This document shows, piece by piece, positions 50,356-59,607 of a DNA stretch of 64,000 bases (position 1 is its first letter; each line of letters begins with the position of its first letter). Source of the DNA: Prorocentrum cordatum (lineage: Eukaryota; Sar; Dinophyceae; Prorocentrales; Prorocentraceae). The translations under genes and the position numbers were made by a program. The notes beneath the pieces were generated by a model that searched no databases, had not been told where the DNA came from, and saw only the letters and a list, made by a program, of their open reading frames with translations. Where the stretch lies: the NCBI GenBank assembly GCA_963575745.1, contig CAUYUJ010019104.1, positions 620,131-684,130 of the forward strand, given 5' to 3'.

Positions 50356-51395
50356 CTAGTCATGGGGGGGGGCACCGCGTTCTGCCTGACCTCGGCACGG
50401 TGGGCCTTGTCAGCCACCTCGGCTTCAGCAGCTGCCATGTCACTGGCCGCGCCCGTCGAATAGCGCCCGTCCACTTGACCTGTACCTGCGCACTCACCGC
50501 CAGGAGGGAGTCGGCAGGCATGCTGTGTCCAGTGCCCTGCAAGATGCGAAGGGTGTCTTTGCCTGCCTCCGACAACGTCGGCTTGGCAAGGGCCATGGCA
50601 TTCATGCCCGCGCAGGCCGCCATGGTGTCCACAGGGTTGCCGAGCGATTGGTGCCATTCGTTCCTCTTTTGGGCGCTCTCCAGGGTTTGGCCTGAGGGGT
50701 CCTTGGGAGGGCGCGCCCCAGGTACTTCTCCGGCACCTCCCTCTCGAGGCCCATGGTGCTCGCCAAGTAGCGCCCCAGCTTGGTGATCCAGTGGCGTTTT
50801 GCGTTGCCAAGCTCGATCGTTTCGTCCGTTCCCGTGGCGAAAGCCATGGGCTCGCGGATGTAGTTGGGGGCTGTGACCATCGCTCATCAATCGGGCTTTC
50901 GCGCGCCTCCTCCCAAAGCCGTCGTCGGTCGCCATCAGTCAGTTGAGGGAGCTGGACAGGGACTTGCTGCGAGGACACCCCGATCATCTCATCGTTCGAC
51001 TGCCTCGGCAGAGCAGCTCCCTGGAGCCCCCCGCCCTCGTCGTTGGCATCGCTGGGCCCATCCGCGCCAGGTCGCAGCCCATCACCTCCACGCGTAGGTC
51101 GTGCACCCAATCCAAGGCAATGCGCGTCCCTGGCCACCTGGGGACCCAGTCCGAAGGAATGCGCCTCTCTGGCCACCTGAGTCAGCAGCTGTGCAGACTG
51201 GGAGCTGGCCGTCTCCGTCGTCCGAGTGCCCAGTCCAGGGGGGCGCGCATCCCTGGCCACCTGGAGGCCCAGTCCAGGGGCCCAGTCCGACAGTCCTGAC
51301 CGTTTGATTCCCGTGGCCGCAGGCTCCTGGCGTCGAACATTGGAGCGGTCGCGTGGCTGCCCCTGGCTCGGGGGCGGGGTTATATGGGTGCTCAA
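50352..51395 (-). pseudogene. Outer LINE linker with 13-residue repeats
   Basis: Frames overlap with a shift: one has GLQVARDARPPGLG-type repeats and VPVQLPQLTDGDRRRLWEEA. The other has AKRHWITKLGRYLASTMGLE and REVPEKYLGRALPRTP, which looks conserved. Frameshifts show decay. Confidence 0.5.
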
Positions 51396-52370
51396 AGAGC
51401 TGCCCCTCGCCCCGCCCGGACCAGCGCGCCGCCCCTCCTGTCAACTGCGGGCCCGCCCACGCTGCCCCACCTGCAACGGCGCGCCCCCCCCCCCCCGGCC
51501 TCGCGCCGACGGCGGCCCGAAGGCCCGCGGCGCTCGAAAGGCCCGCGGGCACCGAGGGAGACCTGCAACCAATGAACCAGACTCGGCAGGGCTTGCCCCC
51601 AGCAAATTTAGGCGACTCAGCCCTGCCCTTTCGCCGCGCGCCACGCGGGCGCACCTGGGGGCAGGCCCTGGCCAAACGTTCGGCGATTGAGCCCAGCTCC
51701 TCGCGCCGTTTACCTCGCGGGTGCACCTGGAGGCTGGAACTTGCGTCGCCCCATGCCCCGTGACGGCAGGGGCCTTGGCGAGTGCCGTTTTGGGATCAGC
51801 GGTTCGCGCGAGGTCAGGCCGATCTCCTTCGCGGGTCGACCCGCAGCCCCGACCGCCCATGCGCGCGCCACTGGCTGCCCATGAAGTAGCCGCCCCCAGT
51901 CCAGAGGAACGCACTTCTTGCCACCTGGGTCTGCAGCTGCCTGCCAGGTCCACTCGATGAGCCATCTAGAAAACCCTATGCATCAGCTTCCTCACCACCC
52001 TGCTGGGCTCGCCGCTCCGCCTCCTCGACGAAGGCCGCCTGAGGCCCCAGTCCAGGGGAATGCACCTCCCTGGCTGCCTGGGTCGATAGATGTCCAGAGG
52101 AGGGGGAGCTGGCCGCCCCATCCGTTCGCGCACCCAGTCCAGGGGAAGGCACATCCCTGGCCGCCCGGGCGCCCAGTCCAGAGGAATGCGCCTCTCTGGC
52201 CACATGGGTCGGTAGCTGCGCGCCAGCGCCCCTCGGTTGGCCATCAGGAAAGGCCATCGCATCAGCTTCCTCAGCGCCCCGCTGAGCATGCCACTCTGCC
52301 TCCATGTCCATGGCCTCCTGTGGCCCCGGTCCAGGCGAATGCCTACCCTGGCCACCTGGGGCAGTAACAT
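51040..52370. repeat. 39-bp minisatellite (13 residues, xxVAREAHSSGLG)
   Basis: Units containing CCCAGTCCAGGGGAATGC and CCTGGCCACCTGGG at 39-bp spacing, in two or three clusters. The same unit occurs at 60,200-60,290 just upstream of the endonuclease domain of the outer LINE. Confidence 0.85.
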
Positions 52371-53197
52371 AGCACCTCTGATTTTCTCCCCCAGTTGCCT
52401 GGTCATCCTGAAAGGCGGCCCCCAGCTTGCCCACAGGAGAGTTCCTCGGTCTGATGTACTTCACCGCCTTGGCGCCAGTCGGATCCACGCCCTCCTGGCG
52501 CGGCCTTTTCGGGATGTTCGTCACGGGTGCGTCATGCACCGCGTCGGGCCCCCTTCCAGGGTGCCCATGGGGTGCCCGGCTTCGGGAAGGCCCTCCACGT
52601 TCCGCTTCGGGCAAAGTCTCGTAGGTACTTCCAGAGTCAACAACGCAGCGTTCCGTCCACGGAGACCCGTAGTCTGGAGGGGGAAACGTCGGTCCCGTCT
52701 GCTCTCCAGCATCGTCAAGCATCGGCGGTGGCGGGGCCGATCGGTGCTCCCTAGGGGGAGGCTCCCTGTTCGCAGTAGGGTTGTCCTTGAAGAGCTCACT
52801 AGCGCGGGCTGCCTGCCTAGCCTCCACCGTGTCCTTGAGTCTGAGGCTGCGCTTGAAGCTCGGCCCCCTTTGCCTTGGCAGGGGTTGGGAGGTGGCAAGA
52901 CATGGTAGGCGCGGGAAGCGCCGTAGCCTCCGTCTTCGCAGGGGCAACGTCGCACTGGGCCACCAAACCCATGCATGACTTCTGTTTGCCAGGCGCGTCC
53001 GCAAAGAAACGAGACGGACGGTGCAAGCCAGGGCCGCCCACCACCGCGTAGTCCAACATTCGCCTACCAGCGTGCGGGGCAAAGCTCGCGCTGTCCGGCT
53101 TCTTGGTATGACCACGAAGGTGTTGAAACCAGCTGCTGGAGATAAGCTCGTCCCGTGGGACATTCCAGTTCCCGAGAACAATCCAATTCCCTTTCGC
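51976..53197 (-). pseudogene. Outer LINE, endonuclease end and linker
   Basis: In one frame: GNWIVLGNWNVPRDELISSS, then RMLDYAVVGGPGLHRPS. These are the GDWN-like and D-Y-V/F endonuclease motifs. Another frame then takes over (KDTVEARQAARASELFKDNP, PPMLDDAGEQTGPTFPPPDY) into the 13-residue repeats. The endonuclease N-terminal half is at 59.6-60.1 kb. Confidence 0.65.
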
Positions 53198-53214
53198 GGC
53201 CTGCGACATAGCGC
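53198..53214. repeat. Target-site duplication, left copy
   Basis: GGCCTGCGACATAGCGC, identical to 59,591-59,607 and flanking the inner LINE. Confidence 0.93.
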
Positions 53215-53395
53215 TCCGTAGCCATTTTGGCTCAAGTTCCAACGTGGCTCCCGGCGTTGGAGCTTGAATCACAGCCAAGGGGGCGGCTCAAGGCCCCCGC
53301 GCAACCAATCAGCTTTCACGAACTGTGCTCACCTCAGTCGCCGCCAGGCTGGTGAGCACGCTTTCTGGCAACACGACTCCCCGCGGGGATCGAGC

Positions 53396-54541
53396 ATGGC
53401 TCCTCCTGCGTCTCGTGGGGTTGTGCGGAGGATGGCATGGGCATCGCAGTGGAACTGCAAATGGTGCACGGGCAAGGCGGGCGCTCGCTGGTGGAATGCG
53501 GCCACAGCATCGGCTTGTACCCAGTGCGGATGCAGCAAAGACATGGCCTTCCATTCGGTCCGTCAGCTGTCAGAGGCGCCGAGCACCAGTGCCAAGAAGC
53601 CGCCAAGCCCTTCGCACCGTGAGAGAATGCTCGAGAAGAAGCTGGCCGACCTTCAACGACAGCTGGCAGCCAGGCAGCTGGCCCCGGCGGCCCCTGATGC
53701 AGCAGATGGTAATGCCATGCAAGTTGATGCGGGTGATCGGCTCGCGAACGAGAACGCCAAGTGGAAAGAGGAGCTGGCCCAGGCAGAGGCCATGCTCAAG
53801 GCGATACCCAAGGAGCCCAGCACGGAGTTCGGCAAGGAGCAGAAGTTTCACTTGGAAAGGCACCGCGACGCGTGCAAGTCCAAGTTGCGAGCTGCTCAGC
53901 CCTTCGAATGGAGGGCGCATGATGTGGTCAATCAGAAGAAGCAGCTTGAGGAGAAGCGTATCCGTCTCGAAGGGGTGCGTGCTCAGGCTCAGAGTCGCCT
54001 CGAGGAGGCGACCAAGGCGTTGGCCGACGCCGACCAAGCGTTGCAGCTCACCCTGGAACAGATCACTGAGAAGGAGGAGGAGATCAAGCAGGTGCTCAAG
54101 GAGCAGCCGCTGTCGCCCAAGCAGAAGGATCTCAGCGCTACCATTGAGTCCATGGGAACCTCCGTCGAGGCGCTTGGGACCATGCTTAAGGCGAGAGGCC
54201 TTGAGCAATCCGACGCTGACATCTTGGGGGGCAAGCTCCGTGAATGCATGGAAATGCTCAAGCTGGCCGAGAAGAAGCTCAGCCAGCCGCCCGAGGTCCC
54301 GCCAGAGGCCAACGGTGCAGCCGCCCCTCCTCAGCAGTCTCCTCCTGGTGATGATGGTGGTCAGCCCCCTGCTGCAGGAGGCTTTGTATTCACTGGCCAG
54401 GAGGACCCTGAGGATCTCAAGAATTTGCTCCAGTCCATGGGAGTACCTGTCCCCGAGGATGAAGAGGAAATTCGTGCAGCAGCCAAGCGGGCAGCGGAGC
54501 AGTTCACTCAGTTCACGAAGAAGCAGAAGGTTACGGCCTAG
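53396..54541 (+). CDS. LINE ORF1, RanBP2-type zinc finger and coiled coil
   Basis: ATG at 53,396 (MAPPASRGVVRRMAWASQWN); the frame is open from 53,264, but only with a non-ATG start. About 20 residues in, WNCKWC is followed by N-x6-C-x2-C (NAATASACTQC), the RanBP2-type zinc-finger pattern W-x-C-x2-C...N-x6-C-x2-C. A long coiled coil follows (LEKKLADLQRQLAARQ through TLEQITEKEEEIKQVLKEQP), then LGGKLRECMEMLKLAEKKLS, a Pro/Gly linker and an acidic end EDPEDLKNLLQSMGVPVPED before a basic tail. It probably binds element RNA and oligomerises, as LINE ORF1 proteins do. RNA binding through the zinc finger is inference. Confidence 0.8.
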   Translation: MAPPASRGVVRRMAWASQWNCKWCTGKAGARWWNAATASACTQCGCSKDMAFHSVRQLSEAPSTSAKKPPSPSHRERMLEKKLADLQRQLAARQLAPAAPDAADGNAMQVDAGDRLANENAKWKEELAQAEAMLKAIPKEPSTEFGKEQKFHLERHRDACKSKLRAAQPFEWRAHDVVNQKKQLEEKRIRLEGVRAQAQSRLEEATKALADADQALQLTLEQITEKEEEIKQVLKEQPLSPKQKDLSATIESMGTSVEALGTMLKARGLEQSDADILGGKLRECMEMLKLAEKKLSQPPEVPPEANGAAAPPQQSPPGDDGGQPPAAGGFVFTGQEDPEDLKNLLQSMGVPVPEDEEEIRAAAKRAAEQFTQFTKKQKVTA

Positions 54542-54587
54542 TCATCTCTGCTGTATGGCTTGGTTGTTGCTTAACACTACGGTCACC

Positions 54588-57500
54588 ATGACGGAAGCTC
54601 ATACGATCGAGACCTTCAACTGCTCGTCACAGCCTCAGCTTCTAGACTACCTGGAATGGTCTAAGGCTCAGGTGATGACGGTGCAGGAGCACCACATTCT
54701 TCCAGATAAATTACCTGATGCCCAGGCCAAGGCTTTGCAGCGAGGCTGGCATGGGATCTGGTCCGCCGCCAAGACCACCGATGCGGGCGGACGTTCAGCA
54801 GGGGTTGCAGTTCTCACTCGGAAACATGTGGTCATCACAGCGGCCCCTAAGACCGAGGACGGAGTGATCGCCCCGTCGAGGCTCATGGCCACAAAGTTGT
54901 CATGGGGGCCTGCTGGGGGACTCATCGTCTACTCGATCCACCTATACGTCGGAGAGGGCATGTCTGTCCACAACGTTGCTCTGCTCAAGCAGTTAGCGGA
55001 GCATGTGATGCTCATGAGGTCGATGGGCCACACCAACTGGTTGTGTGGCGGCGACTTCAACAACAGCCCTGAGGACGTCGGGACGGACTGGCTCCACAGC
55101 ATTGGAGGCTTGGTCGCAGCGTCTCGGGCAACTACGTGCAGGCAGACCCTCCCAGGTACCGTGATCGACTATTTTTTGGTGGGTGCGGCGATGCTACCGC
55201 ACATTCGCAGGCCAACTGTAGTTGAGGATGCAGATGCCAAGCCTCGCCTGCCTGTGACGATGCCCGTCGCAACACAGGAGTGCCCAGTGATGCTCAGGAG
55301 AATCCAGGAAGCCAAGGAGATGCCCACCACGGTCAAGGCAGGGTGCTCAAGGTTTCCTTGCAACTGGAGGGTCGTCCGCGAGCAGATAGACCTCATCAAG
55401 TCTGACACGGATTTGGGCGCGGCGTGGCTGCAGGTGGTCAATACGATCGAGCTCGAGTTAGCAGGGAGGCACGACATTGTCGGAGATCATGTCCTGCGAT
55501 ATCTGACACCCTCGAGCGTTGCCACGGAGCTCGCCGCGTTCAATGGTACTCCTGAAGATCGGCGAGAGTCAGGACACGGATGTGTATATGCCTGGCGAGT
55601 TGCCGCAAGATGGGCCCGACACATCCGTCGAATGTCCGAGTACATGGACACGCTCATCCACTTCATTTGCAATGTGGGTGTCTCTGCCTCGGTTGGAAAG
55701 GAGCAGTTCTCTACTCTCTATGAGCAGCAACTCCGCGAGGTAAGACGAGGACAGACTCGCAAGAAGCTCAAGCAAAGTCACGTCGAGAAGCTGGGCGTTC
55801 TCTGCTATGACTTGGAAAACTTCTCTCGGCGAGTGCATAGCTCGCATGATGTGCTCCGAATGATGGATGACGAGGCTCGTGATTTTCTGCAGGCAGGGTG
55901 GACAGCATGGTTTCAAGACCTCGAATTAGATCGCAAGCTTGAGCAGGTCATTGCTCAGGCGCAGCTGGTGCAGGATTTGTATTCGCAGCGCCGCAAGGAA
56001 GAATGGCAGCAGTGGTCCGAGGATGCTTTCAAAAATGGTGGGCGTGATGCGCACCGTTTCACCCGACTTCGGGCCTTGCAGCAAGTGTTGCAGGCCTCTG
56101 ACCACTCCACGCCAGCGCAGCTGGCGGACCACGAGCTAGATAAGTGGCAGCAGATTTGGAGTCCCCATGGCGCTGGTGAGCTTCCTCGTCCTGCTGATGC
56201 AGATGGGTGGGAGCACCTGCCAGAGCTCACGGGGGCCCAGATTCGGGCCACCATCATGTCTTTTGCCCGTCGCACAGGACGTGGGCAGATGCGTATTCTT
56301 CCTCGGCATTTTTGGTTTGTTTGCGATGAAGGGTTACAGGCCATGGCTGAGATGTTCATGGCTTGCGAGAAGCGGCTGATCTGGCCGCAGGACCTTTTGT
56401 TCACGGAGTTGTGTATGCTTCCGAAGCCGAGCGGAGGCACACGACTCATTGCGCTCCTCAACACAATGTTGAGGATATGGGGCCGTGCTCGTCGACATCT
56501 AAGCACGGCCTGGGAAAAAGCACACAGACACCCTGCATTCTGGGGGGCGGGAGCTGGACGTTCTTCATCGGACTGTGCGTTCCACTTGAACTTACAGGCC
56601 GAATCGGCACACGCACGCAAGTTGCATGTCGTTACAGTATTCCTGGACATGTTCAAGTGCTATGAGACTATATTATGGAGCATGATACTTCGGGAAGCTA
56701 GAGCACTAGACTTTCCTCTTAGATTGATCTGGATGGTGTTACAAACTTATCGTGTCCCACGGACCATGCGTGCATATGGTAATATTAGCTCGATGTATGT
56801 GGCCCGTCAGGGCATCCTGGCTGGCTGTACACATGCTACCACTATACTCATGGTTGTGCTGCATCGGGTGGTCTCTAACCAGTACAATAGATATCCAGAT
56901 ATCACAGCACGCGCGCTCATGGACGACTTTACCATGCAGTGGCAAGGCCCAGATCCCAGAGGAGCAGATATACTGCACACGTGCGTACGCAACTTCGGTG
57001 GTGACGTGAGAGAGTTAGGCCTCATCCTCCAGAACTCTAAGTCGGGATTCGTGGCTACCACGGTTCGTGCTCGACATCGGTTCTCGTCGGGAGTCAAGTG
57101 CATGGAACTCAAGCCCAAGCACCACATGCGCAACTTAGGTCACGAACTGCACGGGGTCAAAGCACGTCGTATCCAAGAGCAAGCACGCATGGCGAAGCTT
57201 AAGGAGAGGGTCGGAAAGATACGCACGTTGGAGCGAGCTGTGCACGAACGGCTTGGGGTGTTGTGGCGCACTGGGCTGTTGCCTGCAGTGGGGCACGGCA
57301 CGGGTGTGAGTGGTACGTCGGACATTGTGCTCAAGCAGTTGCGCACTTTCGCGGGCGGTATGATTGGAGCTGCCCGTAATGCATCACTCACGCTCTACCT
57401 TGCTACTCAAAGGGGTGACAGATTCGACCCCGTTTTTGATTGTACTATTCTTGTTGTCAAAAGATACCATAGCTTTATATGGGACAGCAGAGTATCCTTA

Positions 57501-57830
57501 GCTGAGCTGCATCACACATGGCAGTATGTATCCGACAAGTTCCAAGATGCCAAGCCGACTTGGGCCATGGCACGAGGACCGATGTCGACAGTATGGCTTA
57601 CGTTGATTCGTATCGGATGGCAGTTCAGCGGACCCGCTCTTTTCACGGACGACCTTGGACAACAATGCTCGCTGCTGTATGTTGCTCCCAGAGATCTGGA
57701 GAAGCGGCTGGTGGAATCAATTCATCGGCTCCAAGTGGGACGTATCCTTCACCATCTACCAGAGCGGATCGGCGACGAGAAGATTTGGCGACGGGCCATG
57801 AGACTGGCGTTGTTTTCTGTCAAAGCATGA
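54588..57830 (+). CDS. LINE ORF2: endonuclease and reverse transcriptase
   Basis: 1,080 codons from ATG 54,588 (another in-frame ATG at 54,555). The endonuclease has VQEHH (E34), CGGDFNNSPED (D156, N158) and TVIDYFLVG (D194). The usual C-terminal SDH is replaced by LPVTMPV, so activity may be altered. Reverse transcriptase: MLPKPSGGTRLIALLN (about 610), motif A FLDMFKCYET (D687), motif B ARQGILAGCTHATT (Q741) and motif C ALMDDFTM (D779, D780). The DD pair and motif A aspartate are present. It cuts the target and copies element RNA at the break. Earlier out-of-frame codons (53,325-54,540) overlap ORF1 and are not part of the protein. Confidence 0.9.
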   Translation: MTEAHTIETFNCSSQPQLLDYLEWSKAQVMTVQEHHILPDKLPDAQAKALQRGWHGIWSAAKTTDAGGRSAGVAVLTRKHVVITAAPKTEDGVIAPSRLMATKLSWGPAGGLIVYSIHLYVGEGMSVHNVALLKQLAEHVMLMRSMGHTNWLCGGDFNNSPEDVGTDWLHSIGGLVAASRATTCRQTLPGTVIDYFLVGAAMLPHIRRPTVVEDADAKPRLPVTMPVATQECPVMLRRIQEAKEMPTTVKAGCSRFPCNWRVVREQIDLIKSDTDLGAAWLQVVNTIELELAGRHDIVGDHVLRYLTPSSVATELAAFNGTPEDRRESGHGCVYAWRVAARWARHIRRMSEYMDTLIHFICNVGVSASVGKEQFSTLYEQQLREVRRGQTRKKLKQSHVEKLGVLCYDLENFSRRVHSSHDVLRMMDDEARDFLQAGWTAWFQDLELDRKLEQVIAQAQLVQDLYSQRRKEEWQQWSEDAFKNGGRDAHRFTRLRALQQVLQASDHSTPAQLADHELDKWQQIWSPHGAGELPRPADADGWEHLPELTGAQIRATIMSFARRTGRGQMRILPRHFWFVCDEGLQAMAEMFMACEKRLIWPQDLLFTELCMLPKPSGGTRLIALLNTMLRIWGRARRHLSTAWEKAHRHPAFWGAGAGRSSSDCAFHLNLQAESAHARKLHVVTVFLDMFKCYETILWSMILREARALDFPLRLIWMVLQTYRVPRTMRAYGNISSMYVARQGILAGCTHATTILMVVLHRVVSNQYNRYPDITARALMDDFTMQWQGPDPRGADILHTCVRNFGGDVRELGLILQNSKSGFVATTVRARHRFSSGVKCMELKPKHHMRNLGHELHGVKARRIQEQARMAKLKERVGKIRTLERAVHERLGVLWRTGLLPAVGHGTGVSGTSDIVLKQLRTFAGGMIGAARNASLTLYLATQRGDRFDPVFDCTILVVKRYHSFIWDSRVSLAELHHTWQYVSDKFQDAKPTWAMARGPMSTVWLTLIRIGWQFSGPALFTDDLGQQCSLLYVAPRDLEKRLVESIHRLQVGRILHHLPERIGDEKIWRRAMRLALFSVKA
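57828..57830 (+). other. In-frame TGA between RT and RNase H
   Basis: The reading frame of ORF2 continues without shift after this stop: FSVKA, stop, then PMRGALRKLWAGG. One base change would restore a single polyprotein. It may be a recent nonsense mutation or a recoded stop. Confidence 0.85.
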
Positions 57831-57833
57831 CCA

Positions 57834-59315
57834 ATGAGGGGAGCACTCAGGAAGTTGTGGGCTGGAGGTCTTTTGTGCCCCGACAGGTCAGTGGACCTTG
57901 GTGTCGGGGCGTCTCGTGAATGCCCATATTGCGGTGCTCCCAAAGGTACTCTCTCGCATCAGTGGAACGTTTGCCCTGCTACTTTGCAGCTTTCAGATGC
58001 ATGCCCCGAGGTCATTCCCGAGGACGTAGTGGAGTTCCGCGAAGCCAGGTTGAAACTTGTGGAGGAGAACATGAATGACCCCGATACTTTTGACCTGACA
58101 TATGGACTTCCGACGGAGCCTTTGCAACCCCGTCTGCCAGATGAGACCCCAGAGATACTGGCATGGGGTGATGTGGATGGGGTTTGGTCTTCTATCACTT
58201 ATTGCGACGCTTCGGGAATGCACATCAGTCATCCTACGCTGGGCCGTGTCGGATGGGCCATTGTTCAGATATGTCCGTCGACGGGAATCCCAGTTCGTGC
58301 TCAGTACGGGGGCCTCCCTGGCCGCGACCAAACGGTGCCTCGAGGAGAACGCTACGCGGGATACCGAGCGCTGATGATGATGGAACGGCCAGGTTTAATT
58401 GTCAGTGATCACCTGTCGTTCGTACGTGAAGCTAACAAATGGAGCCCTGAACTCGAAGCTAGTGGCTCGCTGCACGCCGAGGTCTGGCGCAAGATCTTCC
58501 ATCTCTGCCGTCATGACCAGCAGCGTTCTGAATTTGTCTGGGTGCCTTCCCACAAGGATATTCAGAATTTCATCGAGGCGGGTGGATCACTTGCCCATGC
58601 CCATGGGAATGCATGGGCCGACTTCTTTGCACATGCTGGAGCTATGGGCGTGAAGGTCGCGGACACGCTGGTAGAACATCACAAGCAGATGATCGCCCAG
58701 TCCAAGAATATCGCCCAGTTCACGGCGTACATGGCATCCCGCACGGCCAGGATGTTCAAGGAAGTTGGGGAGCCCCTGGTTAAGAAAAGCAAGTTTGATC
58801 AGGCCCCCAAGCTCTCCCTCACCGAACATGAGTTTGTCCAGGACGGTGCCCTTGTGAGATGTTCCAAGTGCCTCAGGATCGCCACTACCCCTGTGAGCTA
58901 CAGGACCCTTTTTCACTCGCCTTGTCTTGGGGCCCCAAAAATCGGTAGTGGACATAAACTCATCCGTTGGGGCCCCGCTGGAATCTGTGAGCTCTGTGGG
59001 CGCTATAGTTTGCAGGTTGACAAGTACATTAAAAAGCTCCGTGAGGATTGTATTGGGCCGCCAGTCAATAAAGCCACTCGTGCGAGCGTTCGCTCCCAGG
59101 TTAAAGCCCTGTCTGCAGGACGTGTGCCCAGGACGAGGCGGCCCATCCTCCTCGGGGCTGATGCTGCAGCGGGTCCTGGCAGCCAAGAGGCCGCCCCATC
59201 CAGCTCAGCTGCGCCCTCTCGCGTCGCCGCCGCCCTCCGACCGGAGGAGACGGCGGCTGTGGGGAGGGACGGGGCGGAGGACGGTGGTGGGACTGATTCG
59301 GGATCATCCGACTAG
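57834..59315 (+). CDS. LINE ORF2 continuation: zinc knuckle, RNase H, zinc cluster
   Basis: In the same frame as ORF2. Residues counted from the ATG at 57,834: zinc knuckle CPYCGAPKGTLSHQWNVC (C30, C33, H42, C47); RNase H with YCDASG (D125), RGERYAGYRA (E172), IVSDHLS (D192), VWVPSHK and HGNAWADFF (D263), so all four metal-binding carboxylates are present. A C-terminal region has CSKC...C and CELCGR, possibly a second zinc site, then a Ser/Ala-rich end. RNase H would remove element RNA after first-strand synthesis. If the TGA is a true stop, this part is expressed only by readthrough or reinitiation. Confidence 0.85.
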   Translation: MRGALRKLWAGGLLCPDRSVDLGVGASRECPYCGAPKGTLSHQWNVCPATLQLSDACPEVIPEDVVEFREARLKLVEENMNDPDTFDLTYGLPTEPLQPRLPDETPEILAWGDVDGVWSSITYCDASGMHISHPTLGRVGWAIVQICPSTGIPVRAQYGGLPGRDQTVPRGERYAGYRALMMMERPGLIVSDHLSFVREANKWSPELEASGSLHAEVWRKIFHLCRHDQQRSEFVWVPSHKDIQNFIEAGGSLAHAHGNAWADFFAHAGAMGVKVADTLVEHHKQMIAQSKNIAQFTAYMASRTARMFKEVGEPLVKKSKFDQAPKLSLTEHEFVQDGALVRCSKCLRIATTPVSYRTLFHSPCLGAPKIGSGHKLIRWGPAGICELCGRYSLQVDKYIKKLREDCIGPPVNKATRASVRSQVKALSAGRVPRTRRPILLGADAAAGPGSQEAAPSSSAAPSRVAAALRPEETAAVGRDGAEDGGGTDSGSSD

Positions 59316-59590
59316 TCGAATCCTTCTGCTGCTGGACCTTCCAGCCTCGCCTGGGGCCTTCCCCCACCAGTGGGTCTTTGCCCCAGGCTGCCGCCTGCCG
59401 CCCCCTGTCGTCTGGACTGGGCCTTGTGGTGGCCTAGGCTTCACTGTCTGTCAGCCCGTTTGGCTGACTTCGGATCGACCTTTCGGTTGATCTCCGCGTG
59501 GGGCCTCGAGGTTCTTGAGGCCCCTCTCTTTTCAATTCGGCCCTCTTCCGTTCCTTTGGGTTCGGTTGGGGCTCCCGACTTGGACAGACA
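59316..59590 (+). promoter_or_regulatory. LINE 3' UTR with hairpins
   Basis: Stem-loops: TCAGCC-CGTTT-GGCTGA (59,452-59,468), GATCGACC-TTTC-GGTTGATC (59,473-59,492, one G-T pair) and GGGGCCTC with GAGGCCCC around nine bases (59,500-59,524). No poly(A) or short tandem tail before the duplication. Such structures are likely recognised by the element's own reverse transcriptase; this is inferred from other LINEs. Confidence 0.65.
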
Positions 59591-59607
59591 GGCCTGCGAC
59601 ATAGCGC
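59591..59607. repeat. Target-site duplication, right copy
   Basis: GGCCTGCGACATAGCGC, identical to 53,198-53,214. Confidence 0.93.

Larger units (their letters stand above)
48400..53197 (-). mobile_element. Outer LINE retrotransposon, 3' half (decayed)
   Basis: Minus-strand retroelement remnant containing the end of an endonuclease domain (53.2-52.8 kb), a linker with a 13-residue repeat, and reverse-transcriptase and thumb fragments (49.8-48.5 kb). Its 5' half is at 59.6-61.34 kb on the other side of the inner LINE. Subtracting the insertion gives a total near 6.5 kb, close to the inner element's 6.4 kb. Confidence 0.75.
53215..59590 (+). mobile_element. Inner LINE retrotransposon, near-intact
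   Basis: 6.4 kb, flanked by perfect 17-bp direct repeats. It contains ORF1 (zinc finger, coiled coil), ORF2 (AP-like endonuclease plus reverse transcriptase) and, after one TGA in the same frame, a zinc knuckle-RNase H-zinc region. A 3' UTR with several hairpins and no poly(A) follows. The perfect duplication and open frames indicate a recent insertion. Confidence 0.92.

Noticed and set aside
53215-53278. MAVIQAPTPGATLELEPKWL as the natural upstream part of the outer endonuclease
   Set aside because: It lies inside the inner LINE, beyond the target-site duplication, so the match in frame is accidental.
53325-54554. Long N-terminal extension (about 410 codons) of the LINE ORF2 frame
   Set aside because: Arg/Ser-rich sequence overlapping ORF1 out of frame; the protein motifs start only after the ATG at 54,588.
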